Positions 36,790-45,140 of a stretch of 64,000 nucleotides of DNA are shown here, piece by piece. The stretch is from Roseibium sp. HPY-6 (GTDB lineage: Bacteria; Pseudomonadota; Alphaproteobacteria; Rhizobiales; Stappiaceae). The notes beneath the pieces are model-generated. The model was not told the origin of the DNA, ran no database searches, and saw only the letters and a list, made by a program, of their open reading frames with translations. The stretch lies in the NCBI RefSeq assembly GCF_040530035.1, contig NZ_JBEWCD010000002.1:1426001-1490000 (forward strand), written 5' to 3'. Position numbers and translations under genes: made by a program. Numbering within the stretch: the stretch's first letter is position 1; each line of letters starts with the position of its first letter.

Positions 36790-37932
36790 ATGAAATCAAA
36801 CAGTCACATTCCCTTTAACTGGCCGCACATGACCGGCAAGGAGCTGTATTATATCGCCGACGCGCACTTTAAGGGCAGGCTTGCCGGCGACGGTCCGTTT
36901 ACAAAGCTCTGCCACGCGTGGATCGAAGAAAACAGCGGATGCAGCAAAGCACTTCTGACGCATTCATGTACTGCTGCACTGGAAATGGCCGCGTTGTTGT
37001 TGGACATCGAGCCTGGTGACGAAATTATTATGCCGTCCTATACATTTGTGTCGACGGCGAATGCGTTCGTGCTTCGAGGTGGTGTGCCGGTCTTCGTTGA
37101 TATACGCGAAGATACCCTCAATCTGGATGAAAGCCTGCTCGAAGCTGCGATCACACCCCGAACCAGAGCGATTGTGCCGGTGCACTATGCGGGTGTCGGG
37201 TGCGAAATGGACACCATTTTGAGCATCGCGCGCAAGCACGGTTTGCACGTTGTGGAAGATGCTGCGCAGGGCGTGATGGCAAGCTACAAGGACCGCATGC
37301 TTGGAAGCATCGGTGATCTGGGAACCTACAGTTTCCATGAGACGAAAAACGTAATCTCCGGCGAAGGGGGGGCTCTCCTAGTCAACGACGAAACTTTGTC
37401 AGTGAGAGCTGAGATTATCCGTGAAAAAGGAACCGACAGAAGCCGTTTTTTCAGGGGCGAGATAGACAAATATTCTTGGCAGGAAGTTGGATCATCCTTT
37501 TTGCCCGGCGAATTGATTGCAGCCTTTCTGTGGGCGCAGCTTGAAGAAGCACAGAAGATCACTGAGCAAAGACTGTCGAACTGGCGCTATTACCACGATT
37601 TGATGGAGCCCCTTGAAGCGAGCGGTATCCTGCGTCGCCCGATCATCCCCGCGGAGTGCCGGCACAACGCTCACATGTACTATGTCTTGTTTTCGCCGGA
37701 CATCGACAGACAAAGTGTGCTCGAGAGTTTCAAGAAAAACGGCATTGATTCCGTTTTTCATTACGTTCCCCTGCATTCAGCCCCGGCGGGCATGCGCTAT
37801 GGTCGAGCGCATGGCAATCTCGAAATTACGAATGAGTATTCCGAAAGGCTTGTCCGACTGCCGTTCTGGACGACAATAACCGTTGAACAACAGGACGAAG
37901 TTGCCCGGACACTGAAAAACGCAATCGGTTGA
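36790..37932 (+). CDS. wecE: dTDP-4-amino-4,6-dideoxygalactose transaminase (WecE/RffA)
   Basis: 380-residue PLP aminotransferase of the DegT/DnrJ/EryC1 family. It matches WecE closely: IPFNWPHMTGKELYYI, SCTAALEMAALLLDI, PSYTFVSTANAFVLRGG, VVEDAAQGVMASYKDR and the PLP Lys in FHETKNVISGEGGALL (about 186). It aminates dTDP-4-keto-6-deoxyglucose to the 4-amino-4,6-dideoxy sugar (Fuc4N type). C4 stereochemistry cannot be proved from sequence. It has its own 265-base upstream region, which contains a small hairpin (36725-36738). Confidence 0.9.
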   Translation: MKSNSHIPFNWPHMTGKELYYIADAHFKGRLAGDGPFTKLCHAWIEENSGCSKALLTHSCTAALEMAALLLDIEPGDEIIMPSYTFVSTANAFVLRGGVPVFVDIREDTLNLDESLLEAAITPRTRAIVPVHYAGVGCEMDTILSIARKHGLHVVEDAAQGVMASYKDRMLGSIGDLGTYSFHETKNVISGEGGALLVNDETLSVRAEIIREKGTDRSRFFRGEIDKYSWQEVGSSFLPGELIAAFLWAQLEEAQKITEQRLSNWRYYHDLMEPLEASGILRRPIIPAECRHNAHMYYVLFSPDIDRQSVLESFKKNGIDSVFHYVPLHSAPAGMRYGRAHGNLEITNEYSERLVRLPFWTTITVEQQDEVARTLKNAIG

Positions 37933-38080
37933 TTTTCTGCTCCCAGAGCGCAGGCCAAGCGTTGAGTTTCCTGGCACGACCACGGTCGCCGGCGTCTTTG
38001 ACTTGGCGGGTAATGACAGTGCGTAGCGGCGCTGCAGGTCATTGTTTCAAAAGATGGACGATACGGTCGAACGCGGCGCA

Positions 38081-39004
38081 CTAGTCGGACGGGTTCAGCA
38101 CTGTCTTTGATTGGGGGCGAACACAAATCTCGTGCAACAAATTGAAGTAGTCATTCGATTTGTTGTTTTCGCAAAGTGCGACCAGGTCTGATCTGTCAAT
38201 CCATCCGTTGCGCCATGCCATTTCTTCCGGGCTGGCGATCATCAAGCCGTTCCGGCGTTGCATGGTTCGGACGTATTGGCTCGCCTCGAACAAGCCTTCG
38301 GGCGTTCCCCCGTCAAGCCAGGCGACACCACGCCCCAGGTCAACTGCTTTGAGGCTTCCGTCGGCCAGATAAAGCTTGTTGAGGTCGGTGATTTCCAATT
38401 CGTTCCGCTTGGACGGCTTGAGGGATTTCGCGAATTCCACGGCACGACCGTCGTAACAATAAAAGCCTGGAACCGCTAGATTGGATCGCGGGTGATCCGG
38501 TTTTTCTTCCAAACTCAGGACTTCGTGGTCGCCACTGAGTTCAACAACGCCAAAGGCTTCAGGGTTCTTGACGGGGTAGCCAAGAATGCTGGCGCCAACG
38601 TTTTCTTCCAGAACGCGCTGAAGCACTGAAGCTAGGTTCGATCCGTGGATCAGGTTGTCACCCAGAACCAAGACCGAGTCCCGGTTGCCGATCTGCTGGG
38701 CGCACAGGAGAAAAACCTCGGCGATGCCGTGAGGCTCATCCTGATGGACATAATTCAGCGTCATGCCCCATTGACTGCCGTCGCCAAGCAGACCTCTGAA
38801 AGCCGCTTCATCCTCCGGCCGGCAAATGAAGACAACTTCACGAACCTTGATGAGCATCAGCAAAGAAAGAGAATAGTAAATCAGCGGTTTATCGTAGACA
38901 TGGAGAAGATGTTTATTGACGGATCTTGTTGTCGGAAAAAGTCGGCTGCCGGTACCCCCAGCAAGCAAAAGACCGATTGGATCTTTCCCAGGTTCATTTG
39001 TCAT
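38081..39004 (-). CDS. rmlA: Glucose-1-phosphate thymidylyltransferase RmlA
   Basis: About 307 residues of nucleotidyltransferase fold. LLLAGGTGSRLFPTT is the nucleotide loop; VLGDNLIHG, EKP and a product region ending WLDGGTPEGLFEAS follow RmlA. It makes dTDP-glucose, the entry to dTDP-deoxysugars. The usual partner dTDP-glucose 4,6-dehydratase is not in the window. The sequence diverges from typical RmlA at the start (RSVNKHLLHVYDKP), though all core motifs remain. It is on the strand opposite wecE and converges with it. Confidence 0.88.
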   Translation of the reverse strand: MTNEPGKDPIGLLLAGGTGSRLFPTTRSVNKHLLHVYDKPLIYYSLSLLMLIKVREVVFICRPEDEAAFRGLLGDGSQWGMTLNYVHQDEPHGIAEVFLLCAQQIGNRDSVLVLGDNLIHGSNLASVLQRVLEENVGASILGYPVKNPEAFGVVELSGDHEVLSLEEKPDHPRSNLAVPGFYCYDGRAVEFAKSLKPSKRNELEITDLNKLYLADGSLKAVDLGRGVAWLDGGTPEGLFEASQYVRTMQRRNGLMIASPEEMAWRNGWIDRSDLVALCENNKSNDYFNLLHEICVRPQSKTVLNPSD

Positions 39005-39447
39005 TCTTATTCTTGCCCCGCAATCAAAGCGCAGTGTCTTCGAGCGTTTCATCAAGCCCGAGGTGGCCAGCAGTGTATGTCTTGCGTTATCTCAGCGTTG
39101 TCAATTGCATATCTGAAATATTGCCCCGTCCCGTTTTGCTTGAGGGTAATCCTGTTTTGGGAAAGCAGCGACGACCGGGGGGCGTTAAGCCGGCAGACCG
39201 CGCAAAACGGTTGTTGATGGCGAAGGAGCGTCGCAGGAAGAGCCCGTCCCTGCTTCGGGGGCGGCTGCCTCATGGCGAAGGCTTGGGATGCAGTTTCAAG
39301 CCGGCACACGGATTGCGCGCTGAAATCATGATGGACCGTATTTGCGACTTGTACTAACACTCACGCTAGCGCGGTGTTTCATGGTTTCCCGCACGCGTGT
39401 CGCCTATTCTTGAAGCGCCTCACTAACGGTGGAGATTTTTTCTGAAA
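39005..39447. other. 443-base divergent intergenic region
   Basis: Between rmlA (minus) and the membrane protein gene (plus). It must hold both promoters. A short plus-strand stretch from about 39218 reads as an Arg/Ser-rich peptide with no family and is not called. No repeats are clear. Confidence 0.45.
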
Positions 39448-41235
39448 ATGAAGCGTTCAGTGTTTAACTGGTCTTTTGTTGTTTGTGTCATCTGGTTTCC
39501 AGTTTTCTATATTATTTTCTCACTTTTTTTTACTGTAGTGGTGAGTTCTATTTATTTTTTTGACAGCTTTAATTTGCTCAACAATATTTTTGGCAGCGTT
39601 TTATTTTTATTTGTTTCAAGCGCTCTTTGCTGCCTGCTTTTCTATCGCGTTGAAAATCTGCCTTATCACGCGCCCGGAACCAGGGCATATGGCGCAACGG
39701 TCATCGCTGTAGGGCTGATTTTCTTTGTATTTGTTGGCAGCATCCGGCTCATATACGGAGTGGGAACACCATTTGCCCCAATGTTGATGCATGCGGGATT
39801 GCTCCACCATGACATCGTATTCAGGCTCAGTATTTCGAGTATCTTATCGGAAAATGCTCTCATCACGGCAGGCGTGAATGGATACGTTAATACAATCAGT
39901 CCGTCTTTGTTTGAGGTGTCTCTGGGCGGCTTGTCGGCTTTTTTAGGTTCGAATCCGGTTGACGTTTTTTATGCATATTTCTCCGGGTTCGTTCCGGCTA
40001 TCTGGTTATTGTTGCTCGTCGCAATTCCGATCATCCTCGGAGCGCCGGTGTTATTGGCGGCATGGGCCCCGGTCGCGATTGCAACGATCAGTTTGTTCTC
40101 CCTGACCGTAGAAGTTCCGTACTGGGGAATGAAGCCTTTCATAAATGCCCCATACGCTTTCGCGCTTATGTTTCTGCTGCTGCAGGTATTCGTGCTTGTG
40201 CGGCTGGCGCTTGCGTCAAAGGCTTACAAAGAAACGGACATGCCATTCGGAACGGCAGCAAAATTTTGCGCGCTGATGGTAATTGTTGCGACACTGGCAA
40301 CGGCTTCAAAAATTCAGGTTGGCTTCGTCACTTCGGCGGGGGCTTGTATTGCAATACTGATCCTGCCGATGAAATTGGTACATCGCCTGGCCCTGCTCAC
40401 AGTTTGTTCGGTCTTGTTAGCGTTGGCGGGGTTCTATGCAATTTATTTTTCACTGGAATTTGTTGGTGGGCTGGAAATCATAGTCAAGTGGAAGCTGCTC
40501 GCACTACATGCCGGTGTTGCGCTTTTGCTCGTGTTGTTCATGGTCAGCGATCGAGATCCGTCAGTGAAGTGGTTGTCGCTCCCGCTCACCGTGATGCTGC
40601 TTGCAGCTTTGGTCACACCCACTCTCTATGCCAGTGGGAACCAGGAGACCTTCTTTCATAATCAGGCACTTTGGATTTCCGTGCCGGTTATAGTCGGTAT
40701 CGCTTCGAACAGAGGGCTCCTGCAATCCCGGATGACTTTAAAGATTGCGCTGGCGGCGGTTGTCTTGATCAACGCCCTGACGATATTTGAGTTGGCTGAC
40801 AACAACGCCCTGAAAACCCGCATGGATAGATCGCTCCAACGCATCGCTTCCAGCTTGCAAGCCAGCGACCCAACTCTCACCCAAACGTTAAACGCAGTTC
40901 AACAGGCAGCAAATCAAATTGACGGTGATTTAAATGTAGGTCTGTTCATTCCGCACGAGAACAAAGAATTCTGGGCTCTGGGGTATTCTTGTATCTTTCC
41001 GAATTTTTATCTTCAGGCGAATACCGGCATGGCGCTTCTGGTTGGAAACCGCCCGATAACGGAACGGTGCCCAAACCCAATCGCCGGATATCAGAGCATC
41101 CCGCAGAACCTTACCCCGCCCTATACGCCCGACGCGCTTTGCCCCATCGCACGAAGCCGCTCCGTTGATGCGGTGATTTTGGTGAACGATATAGATCGTC
41201 TGCCACTAGACGTCATTGATTGCAGAGGAAGCTAG
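39448..41235 (+). CDS. Multi-spanning membrane protein, candidate GtrC/GT-C glycosyltransferase
   Basis: Not recognised as a named family. 595 residues with about 12-14 predicted membrane helices up to residue 430, then a roughly 150-residue soluble C-terminal domain (VGLFIPHENKEFW, YSCIFPNFYLQ, PCPIARSR-like Cys-containing stretch). A large extracytoplasmic loop after helix 3 (HAGLLHHDIVFRL) is reminiscent of GT-C enzymes. Together with GtrA and GtrB-like neighbours it is a natural candidate for the serotype-specific transferase GtrC. The 5' end is markedly AT-rich relative to flanking housekeeping genes, which fits acquired DNA. Confidence 0.6.
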   Translation: MKRSVFNWSFVVCVIWFPVFYIIFSLFFTVVVSSIYFFDSFNLLNNIFGSVLFLFVSSALCCLLFYRVENLPYHAPGTRAYGATVIAVGLIFFVFVGSIRLIYGVGTPFAPMLMHAGLLHHDIVFRLSISSILSENALITAGVNGYVNTISPSLFEVSLGGLSAFLGSNPVDVFYAYFSGFVPAIWLLLLVAIPIILGAPVLLAAWAPVAIATISLFSLTVEVPYWGMKPFINAPYAFALMFLLLQVFVLVRLALASKAYKETDMPFGTAAKFCALMVIVATLATASKIQVGFVTSAGACIAILILPMKLVHRLALLTVCSVLLALAGFYAIYFSLEFVGGLEIIVKWKLLALHAGVALLLVLFMVSDRDPSVKWLSLPLTVMLLAALVTPTLYASGNQETFFHNQALWISVPVIVGIASNRGLLQSRMTLKIALAAVVLINALTIFELADNNALKTRMDRSLQRIASSLQASDPTLTQTLNAVQQAANQIDGDLNVGLFIPHENKEFWALGYSCIFPNFYLQANTGMALLVGNRPITERCPNPIAGYQSIPQNLTPPYTPDALCPIARSRSVDAVILVNDIDRLPLDVIDCRGS

Positions 41236-41406
41236 CAGCGGAACTGAAACTCGAAACGTCGATCTGTCGCGCCTTAGAGCCGAAGTCGTGAGCTGACGAT
41301 CGCCGGTTCGACAAACTCATCATGAAGTAATGATGTTGTTTGCTTCCGGTCTTGCCCGCAGACGCCATCGAATTCATTGAACTGGCGGCGAAATTCCTGG
41401 CCACCA

Positions 41407-41480
41407 TGGAGCGGGTGAGGGGAATCGAACCCCCGTCTTAAGCTTGGGAAGCTTCTGCTCTACCATTGAGCTACACCCGC
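41407..41480 (-). tRNA. tRNA-Gly(CCC)
   Basis: On the minus strand the sequence folds as a cloverleaf: acceptor GCGGGTG/CACCCGC, D arm GCTC-AATGGTA-GAGC, anticodon loop TTCCCAA with CCC, T arm ending TTCGATT, and an encoded CCA end. It is 74 bases with CCA. The outermost anticodon-stem pair is a G-A mismatch. It marks the end of the glycan island and could be an integration target. Confidence 0.95.
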
Positions 41481-41636
41481 TTTGCAACCCAAGTACTGAG
41501 CCGACTTGGTGAAGCTGTCAAGCGGACAAGAGTGCTTTTCCGTCTTACTTGATCTTGCGCTGCAGCGCAGAAATCGCCATGTTCGCGCCGGCGCAAGAGC
41601 GCGGTGTTTTGAACGGACAAACTCCAGGTCAGGTAA

Positions 41637-42437
41637 ATGCGAAATCAGGTCAGGGCGCTGGTTACCTCGCGCAATTGGGAAATCTGCATCATCGGGATCA
41701 TCATGCTGAATGCGGTGACGCTCGGCCTGGAAACCAGTGCGTTCATGATGAACAGCGTCGGTACGTGGCTGATCCTGATCGACAAGGTCATTCTGGGAAT
41801 TTTCGTTGTCGAACTGATCCTGCGTCTTTACGCGCACGGTCTGAAATTCTTCAAGGATCCCTGGAGCCTCTTCGATTTTGCCATCGTCGGCATTGCCCTG
41901 GTTCCCTCGACCGGGCCGATGTCCGTCCTCCGGTCGCTACGCATCCTGCGTGTCTTGCGCCTGATTTCCGTTGTGCCATCGCTGCGGCGCGTGATCGGCG
42001 GGTTGATTGCTGCTTTGCCGGGCATGGGCTCCATCGTCGTGCTGATGGCGCTGGTCTTTTATGTCTTTGCCGTCATGGCGACCAAGCTGTTCGGCCAGTC
42101 CTTCCCGGAATGGTTCGGCGATCTGGGTGCTTCGCTCTATACGCTTTTCCAGATCATGACGCTGGAAAGCTGGTCCATGGGCATTGTGCGTCCCGTTATG
42201 GAAGTCTACCCGCTTTCCTGGATATTCTTCGTGCCGTTTATTCTGTGCACCGCCTTCACCGTGCTGAACCTCTTTATCGGTATCATCGTCTCAGCCATGC
42301 AGGAGGAGCATGAAGCCGAAGCAGATGCCAACCGCCAGGCGATCCACGACGACACGGGCCTCATCCTGGAAGAGGTCAAGGCACTCAGGGAAGAACTGCG
42401 GGAGTTGCGGGTCAAGGTCGCCGAAAAATCGTCGTGA
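41637..42437 (+). CDS. Voltage-gated sodium channel, NaChBac/NavMs type
   Basis: 266-residue single-domain ion channel. The S4 voltage sensor is RSLRILRVLRLI (regularly spaced Arg, about 99-110); the selectivity filter is TLESWSM (about 175-181), the signature of bacterial sodium channels; S5 and S6 flank it. A C-terminal acidic, coiled-coil tetramerisation helix follows (LEEVKALREELRELR). ATG 41637 gives a complete N-terminal helix. Channels of this type are frequent in marine and alkaliphilic bacteria. It directly follows the tRNA region and is not in an obvious operon. Confidence 0.92.
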   Translation: MRNQVRALVTSRNWEICIIGIIMLNAVTLGLETSAFMMNSVGTWLILIDKVILGIFVVELILRLYAHGLKFFKDPWSLFDFAIVGIALVPSTGPMSVLRSLRILRVLRLISVVPSLRRVIGGLIAALPGMGSIVVLMALVFYVFAVMATKLFGQSFPEWFGDLGASLYTLFQIMTLESWSMGIVRPVMEVYPLSWIFFVPFILCTAFTVLNLFIGIIVSAMQEEHEAEADANRQAIHDDTGLILEEVKALREELRELRVKVAEKSS

Positions 42438-42507
42438 GGACCGCGTCCAGCGCCTATGTCGCCTGCTGAGCTTGCCTTTCCAGTAAACGCATGATTTGTC
42501 GGAACAT

Positions 42508-43962
42508 ATGGCAGGCGAAGCAAAAGGCACAATAGCAGCGGGCCATCAGCTGACCGCTGAAGCGGGAGCTGAAATGCTGCGCAATGGCGGCAACGCCCTT
42601 GATGCGGCAATCGCCGCGCTCGCGATGGCGTGCGTGTGCGAGCCGGTTCTGGCTTCGCCGGGCGGCGGCGGATTCGCGATAATCCGCAGCGGTCGGAGCG
42701 GAGCAACCACGCTGCTCGATTTTTTTCCTCAAACGCCTCGGCAACAACGCGGCGACATTGCCGACGGCTTTCACAGCATCACCGCAGATTTCGGGTCGGC
42801 CACGCAGGTTTTTCACATCGGACCTGCGACTGTCGCCTCGCCGGGCTTTTTTGCAGGTCTGACGGCACTCCGCGAGGCGGGCGCTACGTTGCCCTTTGCC
42901 GACCTCTTTGCGCCGGCGATACACGCGGCAACGTCCGGGCACCGCATAACCGCTTATCAGTATTATCTGTCGACCGTGGTGCGGCCGATCCTGACTGCGA
43001 CGCAGGCTTCTGCAGACCTGTTTGCGCCTTCAGGCGATTTGCCGCGCGTCGGATCGGTCTTTCAAAATCCCGGCCTTGCGGAAATGTTCGAAGAATGGGC
43101 GCGCGGAGGCTGGCTGCACTCAGGGATCGCGGGTCAAATCCTTCAGGAGCAGAAGCGTGGCGGCCATCTGCGCCGTGCGGACTTGGAAGGCTATGAGGTC
43201 GTCGCGCGTGAACCACTTCGTATCGCGCTAGACGGCGCTTCGGTTTTCCTAAATCCGCCGCCGGCCGCTTGCGGCGCATTGATCCGTTACGCGTTGACCC
43301 ATCTTGAGCGATGCGACATGCCAGCCATGGCAACGGCTCTGCAGCTGACCGATGAAGCCCGCCGATTGGTCCGCGGAGACCTCGCAAGGCTCCTGGACCG
43401 GCCCATGCGCCAGAAGGGAACAACCCACATCTCAACAGTCGATGCCCAGGGAAATGCCTGCTCAGTGACGGTCTCGAACGGTACTGGCAATGGTGAGATC
43501 GTTGCCGGGTATGGCTTCATGCTGAACAACATTCTTGGAGAAGAGGATGTGAACCCGCATGGATCGCAAGACTGGCCGACGAATGTGCGCCTGGCCTCAA
43601 TGATGTGCCCGACGCTGATCGAGACAAAGGACGGAAACCTGATCGCTCTCGGGTCCGGCGGGTCCAGTCGAATCCGTTCGGCAATATTTCAGGTTGTTGC
43701 GCGCTTGTGTTTGGGGCAGGCCGGACTGAAAGAAGCGGTCCGTGCACCGCGCCTTCACATTGAAAATGGACATCTGGATGTTGAGGCGATTGAGGCCGGT
43801 ATTGATATTGAAGAATTGAAAAGCCTCTTTCCCGACCATCGTATCTGGGCGGAAAAGAACATGTTCTTCGGCGGCGTACATGCCGTCAGCGCCGATAGCC
43901 GTGGCTATTTTTCGAGTATCGGAGACGACCGCCGGGAAGGCGCCGCCGTGATCGTCGATTGA
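42508..43962 (+). CDS. Gamma-glutamyltranspeptidase-like Ntn hydrolase
   Basis: About 484 residues of the GGT fold. The N-terminal LTAEAGAEMLRNGGNALDAAIA, the autoprocessing/catalytic Thr in KGTTHISTVD (about 305-310) and the Gly-Ser loop GSGGSSRIRS are present. No signal peptide is seen, and it is shorter than periplasmic GGT (about 560-580), so a cytoplasmic, specialised hydrolase is likely, possibly for gamma-glutamyl conjugates. The start is uncertain: ATG 42508 has a close GGAA; a TTG at 42496 is possible. Confidence 0.85.
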   Translation: MAGEAKGTIAAGHQLTAEAGAEMLRNGGNALDAAIAALAMACVCEPVLASPGGGGFAIIRSGRSGATTLLDFFPQTPRQQRGDIADGFHSITADFGSATQVFHIGPATVASPGFFAGLTALREAGATLPFADLFAPAIHAATSGHRITAYQYYLSTVVRPILTATQASADLFAPSGDLPRVGSVFQNPGLAEMFEEWARGGWLHSGIAGQILQEQKRGGHLRRADLEGYEVVAREPLRIALDGASVFLNPPPAACGALIRYALTHLERCDMPAMATALQLTDEARRLVRGDLARLLDRPMRQKGTTHISTVDAQGNACSVTVSNGTGNGEIVAGYGFMLNNILGEEDVNPHGSQDWPTNVRLASMMCPTLIETKDGNLIALGSGGSSRIRSAIFQVVARLCLGQAGLKEAVRAPRLHIENGHLDVEAIEAGIDIEELKSLFPDHRIWAEKNMFFGGVHAVSADSRGYFSSIGDDRREGAAVIVD

Positions 43963-44053
43963 ACTCAGGCGCGGTACTCAGATGTCTCAGCTTTTAAGGT
44001 CGATCAACTAGCCGACTTCAGCTCTCCAATCATACTCGCACAAACTCTCCTTG

Positions 44054-44174
44054 GTCTTCCCGGCCAAGCGCAGCGCGAGCCGGGACCGGAGAGGCAGGGC
44101 CCCGGCATTTTGAGCGCATGTCCTCGGCTGCCCGATCCCGGCTCGTCCTCCGGACGTCCGGGATGACGGTGGTG
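44054..44174. repeat. Nested inverted repeat element, copy 1
   Basis: About 121 bases. The ends are near-inverted (GTCTTCCCGG and CCGGGATGAC) and an inner pair is also inverted (GAGCCGGGACC and GATCCCGGCTC), so the strand could fold as two nested stems. Copy 2 lies 300 bases on, about 90% identical. It resembles the intergenic palindromic repeats of Rhizobiales. Confidence 0.8.
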
Positions 44175-44352
44175 GGATGTTTTCAAGTGATTGATGCGCT
44201 TGCAGAACCGGTATCGAGGATTACCTCTTTCACAGCTCCTTTCTGTCAACGGGAAGCGGATGCACAAGATGAAAAGTCAGTTTTCTTCAAACCCGCAATA
44301 ACAAAGTGCGCGCAACCCCTGAGCGTGAGCAAGCTCAACAAAACCCTCCGTC

Positions 44353-44474
44353 GTCTTCCCGGCCAAGCGCAGCGCGAGCCGGGACCGGAGAGGCAGGGCC
44401 TCGGCACATTTGAGCGCATGCCCTCGGCTCCCTGATCCCGGCTCACCCTCCGGGCGTCCGGGATGACGATGGTG
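44353..44474. repeat. Nested inverted repeat element, copy 2
   Basis: About 122 bases, same outer and inner inverted pairs as copy 1, with one inserted base and scattered substitutions in the loop. The paired bases are mostly kept. Confidence 0.8.
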
Positions 44475-44585
44475 TAGGGTTGAGGGCAAAAGGATGCAGG
44501 CGCTGCCGGTCTAGAAAACAAGCCGCGTCCATCTTTGCCTCTGGAGTGTTGATGTTAAGGTTTACACGGCAATCACGAAAGGACG

Positions 44586-45134
44586 CTAAAGCTTTGCCAG
44601 TGCCTCTTCCGGGCCTTCAACGGTCAGTTCTACACCGGTCTCCGTATAGTTCCGCGCAACGACCGTCAGGCCGAGCCTCTCTATCCTTCGCTCCAGCTCG
44701 GAGCTTGCCGCAAACGTTGCGTTCAGTCTTCTGCTCGTGATCTTCTGGAACGGCACGAGATCCGCATTGCCGATAGCATCCTGAGCAGCGCCGGAATAGG
44801 CGCGCGCAAGTCCGCCGCCACCAAGTTTGGTACCACCGAAGTAACGCACAATCAGAACGGCGCAATTGATCAGATCGGCGCCCTGAAGCACGCGCAAAGT
44901 CGGCATACCTGAAGTTCCGGCCGGTTCGCCATCATCCTTGCCGCTTTCCTCGATCCGGCCGTCATCCAGCAGGCGGCGATGCGCGGTAACGATGTGGTTG
45001 GCTTTCCTGTGCTCCTTGCGCAGCGAGTCGAGGCGCTGGTCGAATTGTTGGATCGGCATCAGAAACGCCAGAAAGCGGGACTTCCGGTCCTCCAGAAACC
45101 CCTCATATTCGCGCGTGACGGTCTTCAGGGGCAT
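44586..45134 (-). CDS. YigZ/IMPACT family protein
   Basis: 182 residues. The N-terminal IMPACT domain has RKSRFLAFLMPI, DDGEPAGTSGMP and VRYFGGTKLGGGGLARAY, the family signatures; a DUF1949-like C-terminal domain follows (LERRIERLGLTVVARNY). The bacterial role is unclear (elongation-factor-like fold, possibly translation-related or proline dipeptide hydrolysis). It is six bases downstream of dcd, probably in the same transcript. Confidence 0.92.
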   Translation of the reverse strand: MPLKTVTREYEGFLEDRKSRFLAFLMPIQQFDQRLDSLRKEHRKANHIVTAHRRLLDDGRIEESGKDDGEPAGTSGMPTLRVLQGADLINCAVLIVRYFGGTKLGGGGLARAYSGAAQDAIGNADLVPFQKITSRRLNATFAASSELERRIERLGLTVVARNYTETGVELTVEGPEEALAKL

Positions 45135-45140
45135 GGCGTC

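Larger units (their letters stand above)
43963..44585. other. Intergenic region carrying two repeat copies
   Basis: 623 bases between the GGT-like gene and yigZ. It holds two copies of a nested palindromic repeat (listed separately) and no supported gene. Confidence 0.6.

Noticed and set aside
39210..39360. Arg/Ser-rich peptide frame near 39218 considered as an insertion-sequence remnant
   Set aside because: No transposase motif or terminal inverted repeats can be seen.
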